From: an uncultured Paracoccaceae bacterium
Lineage (GTDB): Bacteria; Pseudomonadota; Alphaproteobacteria; Rhodobacterales; Rhodobacteraceae
Reading direction: 5' to 3'
DNA length: 64,000 nt
Assembly: GCA_947488175.1 (NCBI GenBank)
Contig: CANKYO010000002.1
Location: forward strand, 372,001 to 436,000
This document shows, in pieces, positions 1-8,532 of this stretch. The notes beneath the pieces were generated by a model that saw nothing but the letters and a program-made list of their open reading frames with translations, ran no database searches and had not been told where the DNA came from. Within the stretch, counting starts at the first letter, position 1. Each line of letters opens with the position of its first letter. The translations under genes and the position numbers were made by a program.

Positions 1-306
1 GGACGTGCGCGCAACCTGCTCAAGCACCGTGTTCTGCCCAAAATCAGACAGGCCAAGGTGATGATAGTACTGCCTGCCGTGGTGTTGGCGCTCCTCGCCC
101 CCCTGCATCTGCTTTTTGCACTGCCTGCCTTGCTTTGGTGCATCTATTGCCTGTGGACCGGCATTGGCATGGCTATTCGTGACCGCGACCCGGCACTGGC
201 GCTTTGCGGGATCGCGGCCATGATCATGCATTTTTCGTGGTCACTGGGATTCTGGCAAAATGTCCTGCGCAGTGCGACGCGCCCTCTTGGAAAGGTGACG
301 CCGTGA
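1..306 (+). CDS. exoA: C-terminal end of ExoA-like family 2 glycosyltransferase (5' truncated)
   Basis: The reading frame is open from the first base and stops at 304-306, so the gene begins before the window. The visible 101 residues start with a basic GRARNLLKHR stretch, followed by two or three hydrophobic segments. This is the usual membrane-anchored tail of ExoA-type glycosyltransferases, which extend the succinoglycan repeat on its lipid carrier at the inner membrane. The catalytic GT2 domain is outside the window, so the assignment rests on the tail and on the exo neighbours. The next gene starts inside this stop codon (GTGA overlap), indicating translational coupling. Confidence 0.7.
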   Translation, partial: GRARNLLKHRVLPKIRQAKVMIVLPAVVLALLAPLHLLFALPALLWCIYCLWTGIGMAIRDRDPALALCGIAAMIMHFSWSLGFWQNVLRSATRPLGKVTP

Positions 307-1220
307 ACCAACCGCTTGAGATATGCGTCTGCACCTATCGCCGCGCACAAGTCGTCGACACACTGGCATCCCTGCAGGCTTTGCGACAGCCGGACGGATA
401 CGCGGTATCGGTATTGGTCATCGACAATGACGACGTGCCCAGTGCACGCCGGACGGTCGAACAGATGGCCGAAACTGTCGATCTGCCGATCCGCTATGTG
501 CATTGCCCGCAGGGTAATATCTCCATTGCGCGCAACGGGGCGCTTGCCCATTCGGATGCGCGGTTTCTGGCGTTTATCGATGATGATGAGGTGGCATCGC
601 CTGACTGGCTGATACATCTTGTCGGGCAGATGAAAAAGGACGGGGCGGACGTCGTTCTTGGCCCGGTTGAGGCATCTTATCCGGACGGGGCACCGGCATG
701 GATGCGACGCACGCGGATTCATGCGACAATGCCGGTATGGGTCGATGACAGGATCATCACCGGATACACCTGTAACGTACTGATCGACCGCAACAGCGCT
801 GCCTTGCAGGGCCGCAGTTTTGATCTGTCGCTGGGGCAGACAGGCGGTGAAGACACCGCCTTTTTCGCCAAGATCGTGACTGATGGGGGCGTGATTTCCT
901 TCGCGCCCGATGCGCTGGTCACCGAGGTGATCCCGAGCGACCGGGTCAGCTTTGGCTGGCTGTTGCGGCGTCGTTTTCGGATGGGGCAGACCCATGGTCA
1001 ACTGGTCGCCAAGGATGGCCCCTCAGTCCGGCTTTGGGCGATTACCATGTGCAAGGTCGCCTATTGCGCGGGCGCGGCATTGCTTCAGGCGCCATTCACA
1101 GACCGCCGCAACATGGCGATTTTGCGGGGCACCTTGCATGTCGGTGCGCTCAACGGTCTTGCTGGTGGTCGGACATTGCGCCTCTACGGTCCCAATTTTC
1201 CACGCAAACAAAGGGAATGA
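303..1220 (+). CDS. exoM: Family 2 glycosyltransferase, ExoM-like
   Basis: Cytosolic or membrane-associated GT2 enzyme of 305 residues. It starts like ExoM (EICVCTYRR) and carries the metal-binding FIDDDE motif near residues 91-96, plus a GGEDT acceptor/base motif near residue 181. ExoM-type enzymes add a glucose to the growing succinoglycan repeat; that role here is inferred from family and cluster. I chose the GTG at 303, which overlaps the stop of the ExoA-like gene, over a longer in-frame ATG at 204 because the longer form adds 33 residues that lie inside the upstream gene. The C-terminal part is rich in basic and hydrophobic residues, consistent with membrane contact. Confidence 0.8.
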   Translation: MNQPLEICVCTYRRAQVVDTLASLQALRQPDGYAVSVLVIDNDDVPSARRTVEQMAETVDLPIRYVHCPQGNISIARNGALAHSDARFLAFIDDDEVASPDWLIHLVGQMKKDGADVVLGPVEASYPDGAPAWMRRTRIHATMPVWVDDRIITGYTCNVLIDRNSAALQGRSFDLSLGQTGGEDTAFFAKIVTDGGVISFAPDALVTEVIPSDRVSFGWLLRRRFRMGQTHGQLVAKDGPSVRLWAITMCKVAYCAGAALLQAPFTDRRNMAILRGTLHVGALNGLAGGRTLRLYGPNFPRKQRE

Positions 1221-1239
1221 CCAAAATGGGTCCCAAGCG

Positions 1240-3117
1240 ATGAAAAATATTGGCCTGCGCATTCACGACGCCGATTTTGAGGCGGGGCGACGCGCGACCG
1301 CTGAGGCGGCAACGCTTGGCGACCTGATCGCAGCTTTTCGGCGGCAATACATCCTGGTGCTGGTGTTTGCGGCGCTCGGCCTGCTGTTTGGCCTTGCGCA
1401 TCACATAACGACGCCCAAGCAATACTATACTTCGGCCACGATCCTCGTGGATGAACGGCGCAGCGAACTGGACGACCAGATCATCGCCAGCATCCCTTTC
1501 GCCCGCAATGACACGTCGCTGTTGAACGAGATGCAGGTTCTCAAATCGCTTCAGCTGGCGTCCGACGTCGTGGATCGCATTGATCTGCATGAGAATGAGA
1601 TTTTCCTTTACCCACCGTCCTCGCTGGCGCGTTCACTCCTGTCGGATCCCAAATCAATGGCTGCTGGGATGTTTGGCGCCGAAGAAGACGCAGCCGCGCC
1701 AACGGCGGCAGATTCTGGCGCGCAACTGCAAAGACGCAAGCTGCAGACCGCGGCGCGATTGCAGCGCGACATCCGGGTGGAGCGGATCGGGCTGAGTTTT
1801 TCAATCGAAATCAGCTATATCGGCCATGATCCCGACCTCGCTGCAATGATCGTGAATAGCTATGCCGATGCCTATCTCGACGACCGGATGAACGCCAACG
1901 CAGATGCGACAGAACGAACAGCGGCCTGGATGCGTAGTAGGCTGGACGCACTGGAACAGGACGCAGCCAATGTGCTGGCAGAGGCGGCAGCCTTACGCCA
2001 AAGCGATCCAACCCAGGTCACCCGGCTACGCGAGCTGGCGCAACGGGCTTCCACGCTGGATGAATTGCATCAGACAATTTCGGCTCGCTATGAACAGATT
2101 TCGGTGCAGGGAAGCTTCCCCGTCAGCAACGGCCGCGTGCTGACCCGATCCATGGTGCCAAAGGAACCGGCACTGCCAAAAATGTGGCGAACGGTGTCGA
2201 TGACCATCATGCTGGGGCTGATGTTTGGCTTTCTGCTCGCCGTATTGCGCGAAGTCCGCGAACGCTTCTTCAGGGTCAGCACGGACGTTCATGATCACAC
2301 GGGCCTCCCGTTTATGGGCCACTTGCCCAGGATCAACGACGCAGAGATGACAGGCCGGGCGGCACCCTCTGCGCCAGCAAAACCGGCTGAACCGGTTGCC
2401 AAGGGCAAACCACCATTCGCGTTGCCGCCACACATGGCGTTTTCCGGCGCGCGTCCGAACACGATGTTCAGCCAAACGATCCGCAATATCCATGCATCCA
2501 TCGCCTTTGGCGCGCCGGAGGGTGGCAAGATTGTCGCCGTCACATCTATGTTGCCTGAAGAAGGCAAAACCACGCTTGCCGTCAACTATGCAAATCTAGT
2601 CGCGCAATCGGGGGCGCGGTGCCTGCTCATCGACATGGATTTGCAAGGTGCGGGTTTCGATTGGGCACCAGCTGGGCCGGGGATTATTGACGTACTTTCT
2701 GGTGACATCCCCCTGTCGGAATCCATCCACCGGCTGGACGATACCGGATTACACATCCTTCCGTCAGGTTCAGCGGCGGATCAGCCACGGTCAGGCGAAA
2801 TCGGTATTCAACGAAAACTGAAGGCGCTGATGCCTGAGTTGCGCAAACATTATGATCACATCGTGCTGGATATGCCGCCACTCAGCAATGGGCCGGACGC
2901 CAAGGCGATGATCGGCTTGCTGGACAAGATCGTTCTGGTTTGCGAATGGGGTGCGACGCCGCGGTCGCTTGTGACGCGATATCTCGCTCATGAGCCGGAG
3001 GTTTTCCAGAAGGTGGCGGGCATCGCGCTGAACAAGGTCGATGTCCGGAAACTCCGGAGATACGCACGCCCGGGTTGGCCGGAAAGCTACCTTACGCTGA
3101 CCCCGCGCATGGCCTGA
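1240..3117 (+). CDS. exoP: ExoP-like polysaccharide co-polymerase fused to BY-type tyrosine kinase
   Basis: Inner membrane protein of 625 residues controlling exopolysaccharide chain length. The N-terminal Wzz domain has a membrane segment at about 37-55, a periplasmic part with a coiled-coil region, and a second membrane segment at about 320-340. The C-terminal cytoplasmic domain (from about 405) has a Walker A-type motif (LPEEGKTT, near 438-445), a Walker A' motif (LLIDMDLQ) and a Walker B motif (IVLDMPP). Its tail has only two tyrosines (about 608 and 617), a poor tyrosine cluster compared with classical BY kinases. The ATG at 1240 is chosen because upstream in-frame starts lie inside exoM. 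It probably shares the exoA-exoM transcript. Confidence 0.88.
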   Translation: MKNIGLRIHDADFEAGRRATAEAATLGDLIAAFRRQYILVLVFAALGLLFGLAHHITTPKQYYTSATILVDERRSELDDQIIASIPFARNDTSLLNEMQVLKSLQLASDVVDRIDLHENEIFLYPPSSLARSLLSDPKSMAAGMFGAEEDAAAPTAADSGAQLQRRKLQTAARLQRDIRVERIGLSFSIEISYIGHDPDLAAMIVNSYADAYLDDRMNANADATERTAAWMRSRLDALEQDAANVLAEAAALRQSDPTQVTRLRELAQRASTLDELHQTISARYEQISVQGSFPVSNGRVLTRSMVPKEPALPKMWRTVSMTIMLGLMFGFLLAVLREVRERFFRVSTDVHDHTGLPFMGHLPRINDAEMTGRAAPSAPAKPAEPVAKGKPPFALPPHMAFSGARPNTMFSQTIRNIHASIAFGAPEGGKIVAVTSMLPEEGKTTLAVNYANLVAQSGARCLLIDMDLQGAGFDWAPAGPGIIDVLSGDIPLSESIHRLDDTGLHILPSGSAADQPRSGEIGIQRKLKALMPELRKHYDHIVLDMPPLSNGPDAKAMIGLLDKIVLVCEWGATPRSLVTRYLAHEPEVFQKVAGIALNKVDVRKLRRYARPGWPESYLTLTPRMA

Positions 3118-3189
3118 GCGCCCGCAACAGTGGCGCCATGCCGCAAATTCCCGTATGCTCAGACCAGCATTGCGTACGGAGGACGTATT

Positions 3190-3450
3190 TTGCGGTTATT
3201 GGTATTTGTTGTGTTTGCTGCCGTGGCGGCTATCGCAATGGCAATCCATTCATATTTCGCGGGGGTGGGCGTCGCAGGCATCGCATTGCGTGTTTTCGCG
3301 GTTCTGGTTGTGCTGCAGATTGTCTATTTCCTGCTTTTGGTCGTAATGAGCCTGTTTTCACCGTCCAAAGACCAATCCACCGGGAAAGGCGACTTGGCAG
3401 GTACGCTTCCCGAAAGGGCCAAACGTAAAACTAACCCATCCGCGCGCTGA
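3190..3450 (+). CDS. exoX: Small two-helix membrane protein, ExoX-like exopolysaccharide repressor
   Basis: An 86-residue protein with two hydrophobic segments (about residues 2-18 and 25-50) and a short basic cytoplasmic tail. Its size, topology and place beside exoP and exoY-type genes match ExoX/Psi of rhizobia, which lowers exopolysaccharide synthesis post-transcriptionally, probably by acting on the ExoY priming enzyme. The TTG at 3190 is the preferred start because a strong GGAGGA ribosome site lies just before it (about 3178-3183); an upstream in-frame ATG at 3130 lacks one and would add a non-hydrophobic leader. The 3' end overlaps the convergent glycosyltransferase by 20 bases. The function is inferred. 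Confidence 0.6.
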   Translation: MRLLVFVVFAAVAAIAMAIHSYFAGVGVAGIALRVFAVLVVLQIVYFLLLVVMSLFSPSKDQSTGKGDLAGTLPERAKRKTNPSAR

Positions 3451-4414
3451 CAAACGACAAGACTGCAGGATCCCGCTTTCCCAATAGCCTGATCAGCGCG
3501 CCCCTAAGGGTCAGCCTGATAATCTCTAATGGTGACAGGGATGAGCCGACACGCAGCTGTGTATGGGATTTCACCAGACCGGTTGCACGCTGCTGTGCGG
3601 AATAACGAAAGTCCGGATGCGACAGGAAACGATTGCGATCGGCCCGCCCGGCCAAAGCCCACGCCTTGCGCTGAAGGATGCCAACTGACCGTTTCAGCGC
3701 CAGTTCCCGCCTGAAATACCCCGCCCTGTCGCCAAAATCGCGGGTCGTGCCCTCTCCATTTTCGGCCCAAACGGCGAGCGGTTCCATCGCGACATAGATC
3801 GGCTCAGCAATGGCGAAGGTTCGCATATATTCCTGCAAGGTGGCACTGCAGTCGAAATGGATTTCAAGATCAGTCGCGGCATTGCGCGACCAGAACAATC
3901 CACCATTCGAAACGCCGATATCCGCCATCAGGCACAGGCGAAAAACATCCGGTTGGTAAAGCCCGCCCGCCAGTTTGTCATTCAGAATGCCGGTCTTGGA
4001 CAAAGACGCATCGTTGGTTCCGCTCGCAAATTCAACCAACTGATTTCGAAAGACAATGTTGACCTTGTGCCGCTCGCAGGCGGCGATGTTGCAACTGATG
4101 AAATCAGGCAAAACGTAATTGTCGTCCTCAAGCACGAAAAAGTAATCCGCATCGTGTGGATTGTCCCGACGAAAGCATTGGTCGATGTTTTTTGATGCAA
4201 ACCGCTGCGGCAGATTGTGATGATAGCGGATGCGCGGGTCATCCATCGCGGCGATAACGGCCCGACCGGATGCTGCGGGACAATCATCATATACATCGCA
4301 GAGCCATCGGGCGGCGGTCTGCGCCTGCAGGCTTTCCAGACAACGCCGCAGCGCCGTGGGCCGTTGATAGGTCGGCGTCCTGACATGAACGAGAGGTTGG
4401 GCTTCGTCCATCAT
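3431..4414 (-). CDS. Family 2 glycosyltransferase
   Basis: A 327-residue GT2 protein with an N-terminal nucleotide-sugar fold: VRTPTYQRP at the start and the DXD-type element FVLEDDNYV near residues 93-101. It presumably adds one sugar of the exopolysaccharide repeat in the cytoplasm. It is translationally coupled to the glycosyltransferase upstream, because its ATGATG start overlaps that gene's TGA stop. In rhizobial exo clusters this slot would be ExoU-, ExoW- or ExoO-like, but I cannot tell which from the sequence, nor which sugar is transferred. Confidence 0.75.
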   Translation of the reverse strand: MMDEAQPLVHVRTPTYQRPTALRRCLESLQAQTAARWLCDVYDDCPAASGRAVIAAMDDPRIRYHHNLPQRFASKNIDQCFRRDNPHDADYFFVLEDDNYVLPDFISCNIAACERHKVNIVFRNQLVEFASGTNDASLSKTGILNDKLAGGLYQPDVFRLCLMADIGVSNGGLFWSRNAATDLEIHFDCSATLQEYMRTFAIAEPIYVAMEPLAVWAENGEGTTRDFGDRAGYFRRELALKRSVGILQRKAWALAGRADRNRFLSHPDFRYSAQQRATGLVKSHTQLRVGSSLSPLEIIRLTLRGALIRLLGKRDPAVLSFVSARMG

Positions 4415-5424
4415 GATATCTTCTGCCCCGATAATCTGGCCCAGTCCTGCGGTGACCAGTGGCTCGGATCACCGAAAATGGCACCGGGCTGGTCAGACGC
4501 ATCGCTTTTGCGCCATGCACGCGAAAGGGCAACCCGCCCCAGCTTTTTCAGCAACCCGGGCCTGCGAGTGACATCATGCAAAGCATGGGCAAACCGTCGA
4601 TTCTTGATATGCTGCACAAGAGTTTCGAAAGCCAGTGGCGCCTGAAGGGCCACCCGCCGCGCGGCAAACGCCGCCGTCAGGTCATCCGGCAAATCAGAAT
4701 AATGGGCCAGCAAGTCATCCTGCACCGCAATCATCGCGCGCACATCGTCCGGATGCAGCCGGTGGGACAGCGAATGCGCATGCCTGCGATAAAGGTAGTA
4801 GGACTGCGGCAGCAAATGCATGCGCCCTCCGTTCAACAAAAAACGCATATAGAAGTCGTGATCTTCACCAATACGAATATCGTCGCGATAGCGTAGGCCT
4901 TTCAGCGCGTCCTGCCGGATCATCGGTTTGAGATAACCCAACTGTGGTGCGTCTGGTTCCGCTGAAACAAAGCTTGTCGCCGTCAGCCGTCGCGGGGTTT
5001 GAGGGCGGTCTGTCCCAAGCAATGTGCCCTTCGGACAAACGCCGCCCTCGGTCAGATAAGTCAGATCATCGCAGACGGCATCGGTTTGTAGGTATTCGGC
5101 TTCGTCCAGCATCAGCGCGAACCGCTCCGGGTGGATAATGTCGTCGCTATCCACAATCGCGACCCATTCGCCGGTTGCCATTTCCAAGGCGCGATTGCGG
5201 GCAGCGGCGGGGCCGGCATTGGTGAAAGCTTCGATTATCTTTAGACGTGGATCGCCTGATGCGGCCTCGCGGGCCACCGACAGGCTCGCATCGCGCGAGG
5301 CATCGTCGGCCAGCAGGATTTCGATCTCCGAAACGCTCTGCGTCCTCACGGAATTCAGCGCCGCGCCGAGGTAATCGGCGGCATTGTAGTTTGCCATAAT
5401 GACCGAAACGCGCGGACGTGCCAA
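4411..5424 (-). CDS. Family 2 glycosyltransferase (ExoO-like)
   Basis: A 337-residue GT2 enzyme. It opens with VSVIMANYNAADYL and has the UDP-sugar binding LLADDASRD segment and the metal-binding DSDD motif near residues 93-96. A later GEDHDFYMRF element provides the acidic acceptor-site residues. The fold and the neighbours argue for extension of the exopolysaccharide repeat. It is the first gene of a two-gene minus-strand operon and is divergent from the glycanase gene, with 183 bases between them. The ExoO-like label is a best guess from the N-terminal pattern; donor and linkage are unknown. Confidence 0.75.
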   Translation of the reverse strand: MARPRVSVIMANYNAADYLGAALNSVRTQSVSEIEILLADDASRDASLSVAREAASGDPRLKIIEAFTNAGPAAARNRALEMATGEWVAIVDSDDIIHPERFALMLDEAEYLQTDAVCDDLTYLTEGGVCPKGTLLGTDRPQTPRRLTATSFVSAEPDAPQLGYLKPMIRQDALKGLRYRDDIRIGEDHDFYMRFLLNGGRMHLLPQSYYLYRRHAHSLSHRLHPDDVRAMIAVQDDLLAHYSDLPDDLTAAFAARRVALQAPLAFETLVQHIKNRRFAHALHDVTRRPGLLKKLGRVALSRAWRKSDASDQPGAIFGDPSHWSPQDWARLSGQKIS

Positions 5425-5607
5425 AGTAGCCCCTTTTTCGAGTGTTTTTGCAACTGCAGCATAGCATTTTCAGGACAAAATCTCATGCCATTGATGGCAG
5501 TCAGGTATGTTTCGGCGGCGATGCGCCGACATGGGCGCGGGTACTTTGTGTTTAGGGCTAAATATATGATAAGAAATATATAAAACAGGCCAGAGGGTGA
5601 TGACCCA

Positions 5608-6414
5608 ATGACGTTTTCGAGCCCGAATATCCACCAACTGAAAAAGACGCTGCGCGACATCATCATTGGCGTCGCTTGTCTGACGCCAATGCCTCTTGTC
5701 GCGCAGGATCTGCCCGCCGGATCCAGCTTTTTCGACGATTTTGATACACTGAATGAAGAGATCTGGGGTGTCTCAAGTGGCTGGGTCAATGGGGATTGGC
5801 AGAACTGTATGTGGTCTGCCGGTAATGTCGCGATCCGCCGCGGCGTTCTGACCCTGGGTTTCACGAAACAAGCTAATGCAAAGCGTGATTATACCTGTGG
5901 GGAAATCCAATCGCGGCATGTCTACGGGCATGGCACCTATGAGGCACGATTTCGCACCAGCACCGGCTCTGGTCTGAATGCAGCCTTCTTTACCTATATT
6001 GGTCCGCATCACGGCCAACCGCATGATGAGATTGATTTTGAGGTCCTGACCCGCGACACCTCAGCGGTCAGCCTGAACACCTACGTGAATGGCGAACCCA
6101 AAAACGGCAAACGGGTGCCGCTGCTGCAACCCGCTGATGACGGTTTTATCACCTACTCCTTTGTCTGGGATGCGACCGGCATTCGTTGGTATGTGAACGG
6201 AAAGATGCTGCATCAGACCCCGGCGGGTGCAGAACTGCCGGTAAACGATCAGAAAATATATGCGAGTTTCTGGGGCAGTGACAGCTTTCCCAACTGGATG
6301 GGCCGGTTTGTTGAGCCGGACGAAGATCTGCTGATGGAAGTAGACTGGATTGCCTATACCGCCCTGGGTGAGCCATGCCAGTTTCCGGCCTCGGTCGTCT
6401 GCCAGAATGAGTAG
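5608..6414 (+). CDS. exoK: Secreted glycoside hydrolase family 16 glycanase, ExoK-like
   Basis: A 268-residue secreted beta-glycanase. A hydrophobic stretch at about 17-32 ending in VAQ looks like a signal peptide. The GH16 catalytic motif HDEIDFE is present, with E141 as likely nucleophile, D143 and E145 as acid/base. ExoK trims nascent succinoglycan to low molecular weight chains outside the cell, and this enzyme very likely does the same to the local polymer. The start is the ATG at 5608, with AGAGGG about ten bases upstream. It overlaps the polymerase gene by eight bases, so chain length control and polymerisation are co-expressed. Confidence 0.87.
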   Translation: MTFSSPNIHQLKKTLRDIIIGVACLTPMPLVAQDLPAGSSFFDDFDTLNEEIWGVSSGWVNGDWQNCMWSAGNVAIRRGVLTLGFTKQANAKRDYTCGEIQSRHVYGHGTYEARFRTSTGSGLNAAFFTYIGPHHGQPHDEIDFEVLTRDTSAVSLNTYVNGEPKNGKRVPLLQPADDGFITYSFVWDATGIRWYVNGKMLHQTPAGAELPVNDQKIYASFWGSDSFPNWMGRFVEPDEDLLMEVDWIAYTALGEPCQFPASVVCQNE

Positions 6415-7627
6415 TGTCAGCCTCCATCCACCCCGACCCCAGCTTGATGTGATCACCATCAAACCCGACGTGATCCTCGCCGTTGTAGCACTCGGTGGGT
6501 TGCTGTTCGTCCCGGTCCTACGCTCCGCCGGGGCGCTGATCTTTCTGGCCTGCGGATCGGCGCTGGTGGCGCGGCGTCTGCAATTTCATATCCAGCTGAG
6601 CCTGAAATACTGGTACTTCCTCGCCCTACCGATCTTTTGCCTGTTATCGTCGGTCTGGTCGGAATATCCCGCATTGACGTTCCGGTTCAGCCTTCAATTG
6701 ATTGCAACAGTTGGAATAGCGATATCAATCGCATCGGCGGTCTCGGCACGGGTGTTTTGCCAGACACTATTTGGCCTCTACTCACTGGCGATGCTGGCCA
6801 GCCTGTTATTCGGGGATGTCCGCAATGATACCGGCGCATGGCTTGGTATTTACGGCAGCAAAAATGCACTTGCGGGGGCTGCGGCAACCTATGTCATCAT
6901 CTGTGCCGCGCAGATTCTGGATGGATCGGCATCCTCGCGATATCGGCTGCTGGCAGGCGTGGGGTTGATGGGTGGTTTAGTCCTTTTGCTTTCGGCCCAG
7001 TCGTTAAGCGCGCTGCTGATCGTGCCGCCATCCTTGCTGATCCTTTTCCTTCTTCTGGTGCTCTATCGTTTGTCGCCTCTCCAGCAGGTCACGGTGATGA
7101 TCTTCGCGGCTTTGGCATCTATCTTCGTGATGTTGCTTGTCGTGATTTTTTCCGACGCCCTGTTTGCGATGATGCTGGAAACAACCGGCAAGGATGTCAC
7201 CTTGACGGGTCGGACCGAACTCTGGCGGATTGCCGTTGATCTGATCGCCGAACGACCGTTTTTCGGCATGGGCTATCAAGCCTTTTGGGTCAAGGGGCAC
7301 GGCGCTGCCGAGGTGTTGTGGTACACGTTCGGCATTGAAAGCCGCAGCGGGTTCAACTTTCACAACACATATCTGTCGAATGCCGTGGAAATCGGCCTGG
7401 CCGGTGTGGCACTACAGATTATCATTCTTTACGGAGCCGCGATTGCCGCTTTCATATGGGCGTTGCGGACAAGATCGGCAGAGGCATCATTGCTCTTCGT
7501 TCTGGTCATGATGGTCGTCATGGTCAGCTTTGTCGAAGTACCGATTTTCTTTCAGTTTTCACTCCGCAGCGTGATCGTCATCTGCGCCTTTGTCTTTGCT
7601 CTGCGCGGGCTCTCTAACGCACGCTAG
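6407..7627 (+). CDS. exoQ: Exopolysaccharide polymerase, ExoQ/Wzy-like (O-antigen ligase family)
   Basis: A multi-pass inner membrane protein of 406 residues with about ten hydrophobic segments. A large periplasmic loop contains the TGRTELWR motif and a FHNTYL motif, which are characteristic of the Wzy/O-antigen ligase-like family. It would join lipid-linked repeats on the periplasmic face. The start at 6407 (MSSVSLHP) overlaps the glycanase stop; an earlier in-frame ATG at 6350 lies deep in that gene and was rejected. ExoQ is the succinoglycan polymerase, and the local exo context supports this name. Confidence 0.8.
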   Translation: MSSVSLHPPRPQLDVITIKPDVILAVVALGGLLFVPVLRSAGALIFLACGSALVARRLQFHIQLSLKYWYFLALPIFCLLSSVWSEYPALTFRFSLQLIATVGIAISIASAVSARVFCQTLFGLYSLAMLASLLFGDVRNDTGAWLGIYGSKNALAGAAATYVIICAAQILDGSASSRYRLLAGVGLMGGLVLLLSAQSLSALLIVPPSLLILFLLLVLYRLSPLQQVTVMIFAALASIFVMLLVVIFSDALFAMMLETTGKDVTLTGRTELWRIAVDLIAERPFFGMGYQAFWVKGHGAAEVLWYTFGIESRSGFNFHNTYLSNAVEIGLAGVALQIIILYGAAIAAFIWALRTRSAEASLLFVLVMMVVMVSFVEVPIFFQFSLRSVIVICAFVFALRGLSNAR

Positions 7628-7629
7628 GC

Positions 7630-8532
7630 TTAGGCAAACGCCTGTTTGCGTCCATATTTTGCAATCAACCCATCAATAGCCGTCATCGCCCGATCCGTCG
7701 CCCTTTCCATAGCGGCATCAGATGACAGGTTGGGCGCAGCGCGCGCGAGTTTCTGCAGGCTGCGGGCGGCCATATGCTGGCAGGCTGTGTTGAACGGTTG
7801 CGCCGGTCGACTTGTGCATACGGCCATCGCACGGGGGCCGGAACCGGCGCGCCCGGTGCCCAAGGCCCAGGCTTCGCGCAGGTTCGATGGAAACAGGAAG
7901 GCCGGGTCATAGTCGATCTCCAGCGCCTTGGCCCAATCATGCCATTTGAAACGATGCACATGATGCATGGTCCGCACCCCAATCCATGGGGTGCGCAACG
8001 CGTCGGACACGATGGCGCCATGCATGGCTTCAGCAATGACAAGGTCCGCGCCACGGATCTGCGCGATAACCTCAGCGGGTGGCTGTGACGGATCTACGAA
8101 CGTGATCCCGGCCAGATCGCACACGACCTTCCAATTGCCCCGCTCGATGCTTTCGTAATGCGGGATGAACCCAACTTTGATGTTCGGCGCCGGGTCCGGC
8201 AGCGGCGTTTCACGCAACAGGATGGCAGCATCGGCCACCGCAAGATCGGGGTGCAACCCCAGCGCTTCGGTCGTTTGCGGACCGCGGACAAAATGAAACT
8301 CCCAGGTGCCATCATGCACGTCCGGTTTGCGCGTGTAGCCGCCATAACCTGACCCAACCACAATCTTTCTGGCGTCCTTGGGGTAGTTGTGCTGAATCAC
8401 CGACCCGATCCCAACGAAAAGCTCGGAAGGATCATCGTCAAAGAAATCAACGGGCAGTAGGTCGGACCACATGGTCGCGTTCAGCTCATCGCCGAAATTG
8501 GGCGGATCGCCCTGAAAATATGTCAGTTTCAT
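7630..8532 (-). CDS. exoV: Polysaccharide pyruvyl transferase, ExoV-like
   Basis: A 300-residue protein of the polysaccharide pyruvyl transferase family, which adds a 4,6-ketal pyruvate from phosphoenolpyruvate to a sugar of the repeat. Typical features are the N-terminal NFGDELN motif, the glycine-rich GSGYGGY segment, and the EAMHGAIVSDALR element that contributes to donor binding. The ATG overlaps the last base of the flippase stop (TGATG), so the two are coupled. Pyruvylation gives the polymer negative charge and is a hallmark of succinoglycan. Confidence 0.87.
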   Translation of the reverse strand: MKLTYFQGDPPNFGDELNATMWSDLLPVDFFDDDPSELFVGIGSVIQHNYPKDARKIVVGSGYGGYTRKPDVHDGTWEFHFVRGPQTTEALGLHPDLAVADAAILLRETPLPDPAPNIKVGFIPHYESIERGNWKVVCDLAGITFVDPSQPPAEVIAQIRGADLVIAEAMHGAIVSDALRTPWIGVRTMHHVHRFKWHDWAKALEIDYDPAFLFPSNLREAWALGTGRAGSGPRAMAVCTSRPAQPFNTACQHMAARSLQKLARAAPNLSSDAAMERATDRAMTAIDGLIAKYGRKQAFA

